A DNA stretch of 64,000 nt. It comes from Lumbricus terrestris (taxonomy: Eukaryota > Annelida > Clitellata > Crassiclitellata > Lumbricidae). The stretch covers positions 50,908,806 to 50,972,805 of the forward strand of contig OX457039.1 in NCBI GenBank assembly GCA_949752735.1, in the 5' to 3' direction. Each line of letters begins with the position of its first letter. Position 1 is the first letter of the stretch. The notes below the pieces were generated by a model. The model saw only the letters and a list, made by a program, of their open reading frames with translations. It was not told where the DNA came from and searched no databases. Shown here piece by piece: positions 14,047 to 25,360 of this stretch. Both the position numbers and the translations under genes were made by a program.

Positions 14047-14389
14047 GTCCCATACAGGACCGTGTTTTAGGTTCTTCGAGTGTCGGTGCACCGTGCTACA
14101 GCAGGAGCAAAAGTGCAGTCTTACAAGATTAGTCATTTACAAAAAATCCGCTGTTCAATAGGCTAGCCTACGTGGTTTGTCGGCTGTGGCGGGTCAGTAC
14201 AAGCGAGCACGCAACGTCGGTGGACTTGGTGGAAATAATGTTTTCTTACACTTACTGATTTTACAAAAGGTTTAAGTAACACTGAGACTCGCAAAAGACA
14301 TTTGGCCAATGGCGACAAAATTCTCGGTTCAGGGGCATTCGGTGCACCGCACCGAATGGACCTATGTTAAGCACGGCCCTGGTCCCATA
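14047..14389. mobile_element. hAT-type MITE, CAGGRCCGTG termini
   Basis: A 327-bp element (14055-14381) starts CAGGACCGTGTTTTAGG and ends with the reverse complement of CAGGGCCGTGCTTAACATAG. A perfect 8-bp duplication, GTCCCATA, flanks it (14047-14054, 14382-14389). A hairpin with arms CATTCGGTGC/GCACCGAATG lies near the right end. Confidence 0.88.
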
Positions 14390-14785
14390 AAAGAGTATAG
14401 GACTAAAAGTCAAAAGGCCAGAATATGACTTCTTTCATTTCATCTATAGAATCCCTGTCAATTGCCCTGAAAAATATTCGTGACGATTTGAGCCAAGATT
14501 CGGTTAACAATGACCAATAAACAGAAGTACACAAGTGAAGAGACTGTATAGTCAGGCGACGAAACAGTCATGATGTCTGAGAAATAATTGTTAGCACGAT
14601 ATGCGGCGTGTTTAGATCTATCTGCAGAAGAAAAAGAAGAGCTAAACAGTTCTATGTGCGCATCAAGAAACAAGCCCTTGATTAGTTTCAGCAAATGAGA
14701 GCAAATTTAAGCTAAACATTAACTCATTTCGAAGATCTCAAATCTAAATTTGGTTTCTTATATGTTGGCCTACTTGATATCGAAC

Positions 14786-15190
14786 ACTTCCAACAGTATA
14801 GCGGCGGCGCCAGGGAAGTTATATAGGGAGCTAAGCCCCCCCCACCCCCTAAGAAAGACCATCCGGGTTTTTTACATGTAAAAATGAAATATTTCCATGA
14901 TAAGCCCCTAAAAACTGAAATAATATATGCATGGGATTTCGAGTAAATGACTAAAAAAAGGTCGTAAGAAATTTTGGCGAATGAAAATGGAAAATTTACA
15001 TGAGATTTCGACCATGACTAAAAAAAGGTCGTAAGAAATTTTGGCGAATGAAAATGGAAAATTTACATGAGATTTCGACCATGACTAAAAAAAGGTCGTC
15101 AGAAATTTTGGCGAGTGAAATCGAAAATTTCCTCCGCGTGGATTCAGCCCCCTCGAAAACTGAAATCCTGGCGCCGCCACTGACTTCAAA
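14786..15190. mobile_element. hAT-type MITE with internal tandem repeats
   Basis: The ends CAGT(ATAGC)GGCGGCGCCAGG and (reverse complement) CAGTGGCGGCGCCAGGA define 14794-15182, flanked by ACTTCCAA and ACTTCAAA (one mismatch). Inside are three tandem units of about 65 bp containing GACTAAAAAAAGGTCGTMAG. A related motif occurs in the MITEs at 3190 and 40642, linking the three families. Confidence 0.8.
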
Positions 15191-15859
15191 CGAGCTGAGA
15201 TTTGGATGAATTCCGTAAACACTCTTGCATTTGGAAAGTTTTTAAAAGTATACTGATGTTGATGTGACAGTATACTTAAACAATACACGATTAAAAGCAC
15301 CAATATAATACGATATTCTCTCACTATAATTTTAGCAGTTTCCTTTGAGGAGGGAGGGGTGCATGTTACATGGACAACAGAGGGAGCAAGGCAAATACCT
15401 AGGGCACCAAATGCACCCACGCTAAATACGCCAGGTGCATGGTGCTCAGAGGAACCTAGTTTCCTATATATTATATAAATAGAGAGCTAATAATAATAGC
15501 TGTAAGACAATGCTATAGTTTCCTATAAATAGAGAGATATAATAGCTGTAAGATAATAATAATGCGATTGAAATAGTGATCTACGTTGCACGCAAATTAC
15601 GCGACTCGTCTCTTCAACGACCGAACGGAGCAGAAAATAGCGATTCCACAGAGACAACAGAAACAACAAACCATTGATAACAACATCAACAACAACAACT
15701 ATATATATGTATTATATACACATATATACATATACGCATAAGTTATACATAATATATAAAGAGGATTACTCATGGATGACTGCAGCTCTTCATATAGCAT
15801 GTTGTGCAAGCAGATGCGAGGAAGCCGAAGTACAACCACACCGCTACTCAACACAGTAC

Positions 15860-16030
15860 ACAGACGCACGCCCACACACCACCCACCTACACGCACGCAC
15901 ACCCACACACACCCACCTGCACACCCCCACACACACCCACATACACATACACGCGCACACACGCGCACACACACACACATACAAACACACACGAGTCATT
16001 AGCAGTCTAAATATGCATATACATATATAC
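15860..16030. repeat. Imperfect (CA)n/(CGCA)n microsatellite
   Basis: CACACA with CCCA, CGCA and ATACA interruptions. No coding support. Confidence 0.9.
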
Positions 16031-16614
16031 ACACACTTGTATGCACGCATAGAGTTCTAGTGTTACATCCATGGGCGCATAGAGAGAGTGAGCGCTGTTG
16101 CCAATGGCGACAGGCGTGCTCCTACTGCGCATGCGCGCGTCTGCAGGTGGCAGAAGATCACGGTATAGAGATAAACATCCAAATATAGGGACATTGCCCA
16201 CAGCAAACGCCCGAGCTCAGTGTTCAGCAGTCCATTCACATGTCGTGTATTGTATACGTATACAAACTATACATATCCGCATTCAAAGTATAGGCCTACT
16301 GGGTATAAGTTGGCATTTGTAATACAGATACAGTAAAATCAATTGGTCTATACGTATTTACCGGTTGGCGAGTTTGTTGAATACAGATTTGTCTGCTTGC
16401 AATCGTCGGCATATGTTTCTGCATATTAATCTGTTTGTTATGGCTAATTCAACACGTATACATGCGTACACAATACACATGCCAATTCATTACTTGATTG
16501 CACTGGAATACAGCCTCTGAATAGGTATCTCCTTGGATTGCATGGCGCTATATCAAGTTTCTATCGATTGATATGAAAAAGTCAGTAAATATGCCAGCCA
16601 ATTAGGCCCAACCC

Positions 16615-16616
<2 letters not shown>

Positions 16617-16682
<66 letters not shown>

Positions 16683-16683
16683 C

Positions 16684-16778
<95 letters not shown>
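16617..16778. repeat. (CT)n microsatellite
   Basis: About 160 bp of nearly pure CT with three small TTCTGT/CTGTCT interruptions near 16670-16692. Confidence 0.98.
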
Positions 16779-16782
<4 letters not shown>

Positions 16783-16854
16783 ACGGAATATAATACATAT
16801 AAACCTAATACATATTATGTATTGTGTTCTACATTTAAATAAAATTAATTAGGA

Positions 16855-16996
16855 ACTCTATTCTAATACATATATATTATATTTTCATATATATAATTAT
16901 ATATACATATATATATTTATATATATATGCCAGCAAGGCAAACCGCGTCTGTTATATGAGGCCTGCACGTGCCACAAAGCTTTCCTCCGTGCACGT

Positions 16997-17043
<47 letters not shown>

Positions 17044-17095
17044 GTAATATTATGTATAGGCCTATATATATAATATAGGCTATATATACATGTAT
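16855..17095. repeat. AT-rich simple repeats
   Basis: Clusters of (TA)n, including an uninterrupted run at about 17000-17036, separated by short unique sequence. Confidence 0.85.
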
Positions 17096-17200
17096 GTTGT
17101 TGTCGTTGTCTGTATAACGATGCACGAAATGAGAAAGAATAAACTGTCGGAGGAGCAATGGCATACACGAATGTCTGCGGTCGTCGTCGTCTGAGGTCCA

Positions 17201-17258
17201 GATGTATCAGCAGATATAATCAGCGCTACATGTATCAGCAGATATAATCAGCGCTACA
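17201..17258. repeat. 28-bp tandem duplication
   Basis: ATGTATCAGCAGATATAATC plus 8 bp occurs twice back to back. Confidence 0.9.
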
Positions 17259-17680
17259 TAAAAACATCGCGACAGTATATTCACTAATCAAATCCACAAA
17301 TAATTGGATAGACGCCGTTACTAAGACAACATATACATAGGCGCATAGCATAAAAGATGCGTGTATAACTGTATATATATACATACATATACACACACGC
17401 GCACTTACACACACGCGCGCGCTCACACACATACACACACACACGCGCGCGCATGCGCACACACAAACATAGTTACATAACATTCTCTACATAAGACACA
17501 TACGAGGTAAAACCACACAAGATGTCTATATATAGCCCTCCTCTAATTTAGGTGCATGATCACTTAATGCACGTGCGTGCAGGCTCACTCAAGGTAGGCG
17601 TGTAACAAGAGTTTATTGCAGCTATTATATTGACTGAACAAACAAAGAAACATTACACCATTCTGATGCCGATGATGCCC

Positions 17681-17716
<36 letters not shown>

Positions 17717-17756
17717 CCAGCACCAGCACCAGCACCAGCACCAGCACCAGCAGCAG
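17681..17756. repeat. (CAG)n and (CAGCAC)n run
   Basis: About 11 CAG units followed by about 6 CAGCAC-type units. No host exon is evident around it. Confidence 0.9.
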
Positions 17757-17882
17757 TACGAGTTGAAGCAACAGCCGTGTTTCAGCAGCGCGTGCAGTAG
17801 CTTATTGATGCTGCTTGCAGCAATGTAGTCAGCACTGCAGCGATGTGAATGAGGCATCAGACTCGTAACGAATCTCGAAAGG

Positions 17883-17980
17883 ACGAACAATTCTAACAAC
17901 GTTGTGTATCTGGTATCTTTCCTGTTCTATGGATTCTAACACAACGCTGTGTATCTTGTATCTTTCCTGTTTTATGGATT
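17883..17980. repeat. Tandem duplication of about 43 bp
   Basis: Two adjacent copies of GTGTATCTGGTATCTTTCCT and its surroundings, differing at a few positions. Confidence 0.85.
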
Positions 17981-19227
17981 ATTGACTCAACCCTCTCCCC
18001 GCGCACACTTTCTAACTTGGGTGGCTCATTAACCTCAGCTTTCCCGTAATCAGATTGCTGACGCATTTATCCATTTGGATGGGGGACAATTCCCCCAGGT
18101 CTCTCGCTGCGTCGACGCCTATGGCGGCAGTCACCGTGTTCCGGTCAATTGTTGAGACGTGGTCCGATTAAAGCAACCAGGGTCGATGATGAGGATGCTC
18201 ATCATCACAGATCGCCATCCATGCAACCGCGGTCCCTTTCTTTCGACAGATATATATATCTGTTGTCTGCTTTTGCTCCGAAAATAATTGTTGCCTAAAG
18301 TAAATAGATCTGCAGCCAGATTGCTTTCGATTGACGTCAAAGGGCTTCTTCCGCAACTGCGTGTGCAGTGTATACACATACACATACACATATACAACAA
18401 TACAATATACAGTATACAATATACACAATACAATATACAATATACGTATACAATATACATGCAGGTCTAGAGTCTAGAGTCGATGATCTGCAGGTCTCGT
18501 GGGACGAATCAAGATTAACGTCTGTCGACGATCAGAAAACCATAAACCGCGTAATAAATAAATAAATATATATGCATATAACAGCGCTGCAGCCACGCTA
18601 CAGTCTTCGCCTCAGCTTTCGTTTCTATGCATATATCATATGGACACAGCGATATATATACATGTACATATACACCATTGTCTACGTAACATAGGCCTGA
18701 GAGGGCACAATAAAATCTGTGCAACGAGTTTGAAACCACATCCACACACATGCACACACACACATAGACCTACATAATAGAATACACGTGTATATATATA
18801 CACGATGATGACATGCATAATATATATATATATATATAGATCTGTATATATATATAATTGTATCGTATGATACGCACCGTTAATGGAAGAGGGACAGATA
18901 CATATAGGCTGAGATAATATTATATAGACACACATACAGAAGAGTGCATGGCACAACAAAGATACGCCGTTTATATCACGCCGTATAAACACATATGAAG
19001 ATGCAGATACAGGCGTGTGTATCATTGTGTATCTATCGTCGTTTGCATATTACAATTCCATTCCTGGCGTTCTTCATCTTTCTTCGGTCGATATCGTTCT
19101 GGCTTCACTTTCGTTCGATGTCGGGTATACCGTTTTATTTCGACGCTCGGTCAACAAGGCGATAGAAAAAAACTGCCTGAAATACGCTGCAACTAATCTA
19201 CGAAGACGTCAGGAACCGATGAGTGGC

Positions 19228-19655
19228 CTAACACACGCACACACAAACACATACATACAAACACGCACACAAACACACATACATATGCACAAACACACAA
19301 GAAAGCACAAACAAGCACACATGCACATAAACCAACACAGACTCACACAAACAAGCAAATGCGCAAACACACACATACACAAACACACACATACACAAAA
19401 CACACTCAAGCAAACACACACAAACAAACACACACGCACGCAAAAACACACAAACACACAAACAAACAAGCCCATAAACACACATACACACTAACACACA
19501 CTCAAACAAACACACGCAAACAGACATGCATACACCCTCAAACACACAAACATGCACATAAACACACACAAACACACACACACACACAAACACACCACAC
19601 ACACAAACAAACAAACACACACTGAAACAAGCACACACTGAAACAAACACACTAT
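19228..19655. repeat. CA-rich microsatellite field
   Basis: About 430 bp of (CA)n mixed with AAACA and TACA units. It gives long threonine/histidine or cysteine/valine frames that are not genes. Confidence 0.95.
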
Positions 19656-19900
19656 ACTGATATTGTTTCGGCATTCGTAGCGTGTATTCTCTCGTCGTCA
19701 TCATTGATCAATGACCTCTTTATAGACTGCCCAATCCGACAACTGAACGTAATCCATGCGCACATGCATATGACTATATAATCTGCATAAGAATGCATAC
19801 AAAAGGAGCTGTATTGTGCCAAACAAATATTTTTTCGAGGGCAGCGGTCATAAGCCCTCGTCAAATCTAGATCCATCCATCCATACAATTTGTATGCATG

Positions 19901-20683
19901 TACAGGGTGCGCCAAAAAAAAGACCCCCCCTAGATTTTTTGCCAATATCTTGGCCAAAAGAAAGAATTTCAAAATGATTTTGTACAGTCTTGAAGACAAT
20001 TCATATTTACATATGATGGCCAGATTTCATCAAAATATTTCAAACAAACCAAAAGTTATGCCACTTTTAGGGAGGTTACCCACCGTTTTTTGACGATTCA
20101 AAAACGTAACGCAACAAAAAGTAGGTTTTCGCCAATATTTTGGCCAAAAGTAAGAATTTCAAAATGAAATTTTTACCGGATGATAGACAATTCATATTTA
20201 CACATGATGACCGAAATTTCATCAAAATATTTAAAACAGAACAAAAGTTACACCACTTTTAGTGAGACCACCCTCGTTTTTTTGCGTTTTTGAATCATCC
20301 AAAAAACCGAGGGTGGTCTCACTAAAAGTGATGTAACTTTTGTTCTGTTTAAATATTTTGATGAAATTTCAGTCATCATGTGTAAATATGAATTGTCTAT
20401 CATCCTGTAAAAATTTCATTTTGAAATTCTTACTTTTGGCCAAAATATTGGCAAAAACCTACTTTTTGTTGCGTTACGTTTTTGAATCGTCAAAAAACGG
20501 TGGGTGACCTTCCTAAAAGTGGCATAACTTTTGGTCTGTTTGAAATATTTTGATGAAATCTGGCCATCATATGTAAATATGAACTGTCTTCAAGACTGTA
20601 AAATTTCATTTTGAAATTCTTATTTTTGGCCAAGATATTGGCAAAATACCTAGGGGGGGGTCTTTTTTTTGGCGCACCCTGTA
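19901..20683. mobile_element. Giant palindromic mariner-type foldback element
   Basis: The termini CAGGGTGCGCC...GGCGCACCCTG are flanked by TA. Arms of exactly 374 bp (19903-20276 and 20308-20681) are inverted copies with roughly a dozen mismatches by eye, separated by a 31-nt centre. Each arm contains two diverged direct copies of the 190-bp module seen in the MITE at 10338, so the whole is two direct plus two inverted modules. No transposase frame is present. Confidence 0.9.
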
Positions 20684-20811
20684 TATTGGTATAATATACT
20701 GTAGGTATGTGAACGTATACGTTATAAGTCCATGCATGGAGATAGACTAATAGATATAAATCCACTGCACTAAACATATTTTAAATGGAAGGATGACGTC
20801 AGCGTGCATAC

Positions 20812-20978
20812 CTGGTTCCATCAAGGTCCTTGCAGTTGGGATGCGCTCCGTGGTCCAGCAGCAGGCGCGTGATGTTCAGGTAGCCATGGGAACAGCTGTC
20901 ATGCAACGGCGTCACGCCAGAATTGTCCTGAACATTCGGATGAATGATTCCGGTCGTCAGATAATAGGACACCAATTC
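20812..20978 (-). CDS. BCOR-like gene, ankyrin-repeat exon
   Basis: This 167-bp exon is read leftward. The acceptor ...ATGTACAG precedes GAA TTG GTG, and the donor is ACCAG|GTATGC. It encodes 55 residues plus two bases: ELVSYYLTTGI, then PNVQDNSGVTPLHDSCSHGY, then LNITRLLLDHGAHPNCKDLD and GTR. VTPLHDSCSHGYLNITRLLLDHGA is split here only for length and is a canonical ankyrin unit (TPLH...G...LLL.GA). Joined in phase 0 to the preceding exon it gives RLGYE-ELVSYYL. As I recall, vertebrate BCOR has the same RLGYEE junction followed by repeats of matching length. The next exon should start in phase 2, and I could not find it. Confidence 0.9.
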
Positions 20979-21196
20979 CTGTACATGTATGTAGGCACAT
21001 TGACAATGTACAGAAAGGCACATTAACAATGTACAGACATTCATCTAAAAATAATATGCGTAGTGTACGACAACAAAAGCCTGCATGCATTTGCAATTTT
21101 ACATGTACGTACAAGTCCGCTATAATGGTCACACTGATTGTCTGCCTATGGGCCTACAGACAATCCAACCGTCATACAGATGGGCGAATGGACGGA

Positions 21197-21345
21197 TGAA
21201 TGAATGAACGAACGCAAGGATGAATGAACGAACGAATGAATGAATGAATGAATGAATGAATGAATGAATGAATGAATGAATGAATGGATGGATGAATGAA
21301 TGAATAAATAAATGAATGCTGCATAGTTTCCTTGTCTTTAACTTT
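21197..21345 (-). repeat. (GAAT)n retroposon tail, copy 1
   Basis: Read on the minus strand, AAAGACAAGGAAACTATGCA is followed by an (ATTC)n run. The same 20-mer plus (ATTC)n recurs at 21717-21995, which suggests two insertions of one element ending in a tetranucleotide tail. Confidence 0.7.
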
Positions 21346-21716
21346 AATGAACGAGATTTACGTGCCAAAAGACCGTATACTTGAATCAATCGTTGAATAT
21401 GACAAAGTCCGGTAGCTATAACCGATGTCTGGATGATATCTCGCCTATGCTGTATATAGCGATAACTTATCTAAGCCTAGTATAGCTGCGTGTGTGTGTA
21501 AGGCTGTGTTGTATGTTTTCATTGAGCTTCAGCAGAAGTCAATATTCTCAGCCTTGTCGTCGCTGGCCAATGCATCGCCGCAATAGTTGACGTCGTCGTC
21601 GTCGTCGTCGTATAGATGTTATGTTTTTGCAAGAGCAGCAGTGTCACTGTCCATGCTGTCTTAACATGATGTCGTGAATGACACACACGACCAATCGATG
21701 AGCGACGATGTCCCTG

Positions 21717-21995
21717 TGAATGAATGAATGAATGAATGAATAAAATAAATGAATGAATGAATAAATGACTGACTGACTGAATGAATGTATGAATGAATAA
21801 ATGAATGAAATGAATGAATGAATAAATGACTGACTGAATGAATGAATGAATAAATAAATCAATCAATAAATGAACGAATGAATGAACAAATGAATGAATC
21901 GATAAATAAATGAATGAATGAAATGAATGAGTGAATAAATAAATAAATGAGTGAATGAATGAATGAATGTTGCATAGTTTCCTTGTCTTTAACTC
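21717..21995 (-). repeat. (GAAT)n retroposon tail, copy 2
   Basis: Same boundary sequence as the copy at 21197-21345, with a longer and more degenerate ATTC/ATTT array. It lies in the intron between the two ankyrin-coding exons of the BCOR-like gene. Confidence 0.7.
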
Positions 21996-22168
21996 CTTGA
22001 AACATGCGCTCCACTGTTAGCCCTGCAGCAGAACCATGCCTGCGTGCACAGATGAAGAATACATTAAAAACACTGCAATCACTCGTATTTAAAATGGTGC
22101 CAAGACGTGCATCGTTCAATTAAGACATTGGTTCAAACGACACAAATCACCCGTCCGTCTTCTCTCAC

Positions 22169-22486
22169 CTCGTATCCGAGTCGCGTCACTTGGTGCAGCC
22201 TCGTCTCGCTCGAGTCCCTCCCGACGCCACCCGACGGACACGGGCGACTGTCGGCGGTCGTAGCACCAGCGCCAGCAGACGGCGGTGGCGCCACTGGGTC
22301 GTAGCGGGGCGCTGAATGGGCGCGTGAATGACCTCGTGACCCTCGGCCACAGACTCGAACTCTTGACCTGACCTTTCCTCTGATGGATGTAGTCGTTGTT
22401 GCTGTTGCTGCTGCTGCAGTTGGCAGCTGATGGTTGATGGAGTGAGTGTTGAATAGAGGATCTATATGTGCGTCGCCGATCGTCCC
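22169..22486 (-). CDS. BCOR-like gene, exon before the ankyrin exon
   Basis: This 318-bp exon (106 codons, phase 0 at both ends) has acceptor CTTTTTACGCAG|GGG and donor TACGAG|GTGAGA. It begins GTIGDAHIDPLFNTHSINHQ, is Ala/Thr- and Arg-rich in the middle, and ends DSSETRLHQVTRLGYE. ETRLH..TRLGYE is the first half of an ankyrin repeat that is completed by the exon at 20978. Another frame is open across the region but does not give the ankyrin match. The first 90 residues are not conserved with anything I know. Confidence 0.8.
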
Positions 22487-22494
22487 CTGCGTAA

Positions 22495-22640
22495 AAAGAA
22501 AATAAGACAATAGAGGAGGTGGAGGAAGAGGAGGAGGAGAAGGCGGAGGAGGAGTTGGGGGAAGAGGAGGAGAAAGAAGAGGAGGAGGAGGAAAAAGAAG
22601 AGGAGGAGGAGGATGAAGAGATTGAGGAGGAAGGGGAGGC
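22495..22640 (-). repeat. Long polypyrimidine tract before an acceptor
   Basis: On the transcribed strand about 145 bp of CTCCTCCTCTTCC-type sequence lies immediately upstream of the acceptor at 22487. It is an exaggerated polypyrimidine tract, probably a microsatellite in origin. It produces open frames of poly-Ser/Pro/Leu that are not coding. Confidence 0.85.
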
Positions 22641-22956
22641 GTAAACGCGTCCATGAAGTGACAAGTGACGGCAATCAACCCGAATCGTTTCGATCAGGGG
22701 ATAGTTGACAATGAAGTCAATTAATTGCGAAAGCGCCTTAGAGCAATAGAGCATGCGCTCGAGCTAATTGAGGACATTTTGAACATCAGCTTTGAAGAAC
22801 AGCAATTGTTGCAAACAATAATTTCCTATCTTTTACATGTTGGACTCTTAAAATTTTCTTTACCCAAATATGAATGTTCATAACTTCAGACTCTGTTCGT
22901 AGAATTGGATAAAATTTTCAGGAAACATTGACAATTTATCCTTCTTACATTCGGCG

Positions 22957-23523
22957 AAATTTTATGGGTGTAGGACATTTCCCCCCCCTGGACATTTCCC
23001 CCCCGGACGTTTCCCCCCCTGGACATTTCCCCCCCTGGACGTTCCCCCCCCCCCGATTTCGACTAGGACATTTCCCCCCCCGGACATTTCCCCCCCGTTC
23101 TATGCATACCTTCTAAATATGGTTGAAATATTTCAAATTGGTCATTAAACAGTTTATCCAACGCATTGTATTGTATTGATGCATACGGGGTTTAACTTGG
23201 AGCTGGATTGATGAAAATATTCTTGTCTAAATTGGAGCTGGATTGATGAAAATATTCTTGCTTAAATGGAAGCGGATTGATGAAAATATTCTTGTCTAAA
23301 TTGGAGCTGGATGGATGAAAATATTCTTGCTTAAATTGGAGCTGGATTGATGAAAATATTCTGGTTTAAATTGTTGAAGACGATAAAAGCAATCGTTTCC
23401 GCATACGGGGGGGGGAGGAAATGTCCTAGGGTAGGGGGAAACGTCCAGGGGGGAAATGTCCGGGGGGGAAATGTCCGGGGGGGAAATGTCCAGGGGGCGA
23501 AATGTCCGTTCCCCAAATTTTAT
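22957..23523. mobile_element. Foldback element with GGACATTTC/C-run words, in a BCOR-like intron
   Basis: The 549-bp element 22966-23514 lies between copies of AAATTTTAT (9 bp; 22957-22965 and 23515-23523). The left end is GGGTGTAGGACATTTCCCCC and the right end (reverse complement) is GGGGAACGGACATTTCGCCC. Each arm is a series of GGACATTTCCCCCCC-like words. A 9-bp duplication with G-starting termini fits Mutator-like elements, though the family is unproven. Confidence 0.8.
23197..23372. repeat. 35-bp tandem repeat, 5 copies
   Basis: Five head-to-tail units containing GAGCTGGATTGATGAAAATA sit in the centre of the foldback element at 22966-23514. Confidence 0.93.
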
Positions 23524-23766
23524 ACAGTTTCATTTAGAATTGACAAGTATGGCGCCAAAACAAAAAGGGTATCACTTCAATTGGAACACCGTGTATATAC
23601 ATGTGTATATGTCGTAATTGTGCATACAGGCAAAATAATCATCTAATTATTACTCACCTAACGTGAGTATATGAGTGCAATAACTTTATATAGCGCCCCT
23701 TCAAGAGAACTCTTAGGATGAAGGAGATAGTCTGAAGACTTAGATCAAAACGGCATTGCTACTTAC

Positions 23767-24386
23767 CCCATCATTGCGCGTCCTGTCCCTCTCGAAGTCC
23801 TTTGGGTCCCCATTGTGGTCGAGCAGGAGGCCACCATCGTTCCAGGCCCCAGCAGCAGCGGCAGCCGTCCCTGCTCCTCCTCCGTCGCTGCTGCCCCTCA
23901 CCGGTCGCGACCGACCGCGCAGTCCTCCGCCCCTCGCTCGTCTCCGTCCAAACACTTCCGGATACTGGAAGGCGATGCGTCCTGGATTCTTGCGAACCGG
24001 CTTACGACCTTGACCTTGACCTCGCCCTCGCCGACTCGGATAGATTGCGTCGGAGGAATCGTCGTACTCGAAGAGGTCACGTGTCGTCTCGTCATCAACC
24101 CTCTGCGACTGAGCCTGCTGCTGCTGCTGCTGATAATGATGATGCTGGTTGGTTCCGTCATCATCGTACGATGCACTCGGTGCTTCGCCTCCTCTTAGTT
24201 CCGCATCGCTGAGTCGATGGGGCTGGCCGAGCATCCGATGCTGGTGCCTGGCTGCTGCACGGCATCCCCCTCGACCGTGACCACGCCGCACCAGTCGTCG
24301 TTCCGCTTCGTCGGTCAGTTCCGCTTCGTAGGCGGCGTTTCGGTCGTAATTGGAAGGGCGTCTCGCATGACGAACGATGCTGCCAT
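23767..24386 (-). CDS. BCOR-like gene, internal exon
   Basis: A 620-bp exon with acceptor TTGTCTTGTGTTCAG|AT and donor GATGGG|GTAAGT. It completes a codon with its first two bases and then encodes 206 residues, ending in phase 0. Seen in order: RHARRPSNYDRNAAYEAELT, a basic stretch, a short Q-run (HHHYQQQQQQ), an acidic patch (DLFEYDDSSD), an arginine/glycine-rich segment (GRGQGQGRKPVRKNPGR) and a Gly/Ala-rich tail. The low-complexity regions match the disordered part that precedes the ankyrin repeats in BCOR proteins. Nucleotide binding by the RG-rich part is only a guess. Good splice sites and phase agreement with 22486 support it. Confidence 0.75.
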
Positions 24387-24759
24387 CTGAACACAAGACA
24401 AAAGGTATTAGTCGCTTTTTGTCTCAGTGTCATCTTGCTCGTCATCCTTTGACGGCGATGGTTCGAACAAATGATTTTTATTGCTTTTCCACTATCTTTT
24501 TTCTTCGTTTACACTTCCTATCCGTTTATATATATAGTCTTTCTCTGATTTTATATAATTATTTTGTTGTCGAATCTCGAACGAGGTGTAACGTGTAAGG
24601 TTTGTTTCAGCAACTATGTATTTTATTTTTGTAATACTTTTTGCTATTAATTATCAGCACTTTATCGACCGCCATCTAATCCCTTTATTGCAAGCAACAT
24701 TCCATCAGATAATTAGTCGTTCCGTTAAGGCAGTCAGTTGCATTGAAATAATTGTTTCA

Positions 24760-24955
24760 CTGTCTGTCTCTCTGTCTCTCTGACTGTCAGTCTGTCTTTC
24801 TCTATGTCTCTCTATGTCTCTCTCTGTGTATCTCTGCCTCTCTGTCTGTTTCTGTCTGTGTCTGTCTGTCTGTCTGTCTCTATCTATCTTTATACCGATT
24901 GTCTCTGTGTCTATGTGTATCCTTCCCTGTCTGTTTCTGTTGCTGTCTGTTTCCA
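24760..24955. repeat. TCTG/TCTC microsatellite
   Basis: Imperfect (TCTG)n and (TCTC)n. Intronic. Confidence 0.9.
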
Positions 24956-25114
24956 ATTAGCTTTGACTAAGCCATGGAGGTCTCAAATTTCGGAGTCCAC
25001 GACTAAGCGCACTTCAAAGAGAAGCTGCAAATTTGAACGTCCACGTCTTTGTCACTTGCCATTATACACGACCGTCTGTGCCTCATGAGGTTCATTCAAC
25101 CCTCATTTGGTTAC

Positions 25115-25360
25115 CACCCATGCACTCCCTCGACTGACCTCTTCTGACCGAAGTTCCTCTTCTTTTGCCCGTCGATGACTCCACCGGCGTCTGCTGCAGA
25201 AACTGCGGGACCTGGAGAAGGATGGACGATGATGATGATGATGAGGTTGATGAAGACAACAACGACGACGACGATGACGACAGCGAGTGTGATGTCGCCG
25301 ATGCATTGAATTCAGTTGCAGATCGACTCAAACGATTCTCGTCAATGTCCCTCGATTCAT
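25115..25360 (-). CDS. Candidate Ser-rich exon of the BCOR-like gene
   Basis: A 246-bp stretch with acceptor TTTTGTATACGTAG|AT and a weaker donor GGGTG|GTAACC. It is open in the frame that joins the 24386 exon (phase 1 at both ends, so it could be skipped without changing frame). It encodes DESRDIDENRLSRS, a serine run made by a TCA/TCG microsatellite, and then VPQFLQQTPVESSTGKRRG. It cannot follow the large exon directly: that exon ends in phase 0 and this needs phase 1. No homology is recognised. A real exon is plausible but unproven. Confidence 0.4.

Noticed and set aside
17585..17899. Minus frame with LLHALLKHG as a possible further ankyrin exon
   Set aside because: Too short a match, next to a CAG-repeat translation, without a phase-2 acceptor or the expected PLHDA-type start.
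20490..20777. Frame with FHQNISNRPKVMPLLGRSPT, also in the inverted arm
   Set aside because: It recurs because the palindromic MITE repeats the sequence. The single-copy relative at 10338 does not keep the frame.
22133..22754. Alternative 212-codon frame over the exon at 22169-22486
   Set aside because: The upstream part is polypyrimidine tract. Only the other frame gives the ankyrin half-repeat and fits splice phases on both sides.
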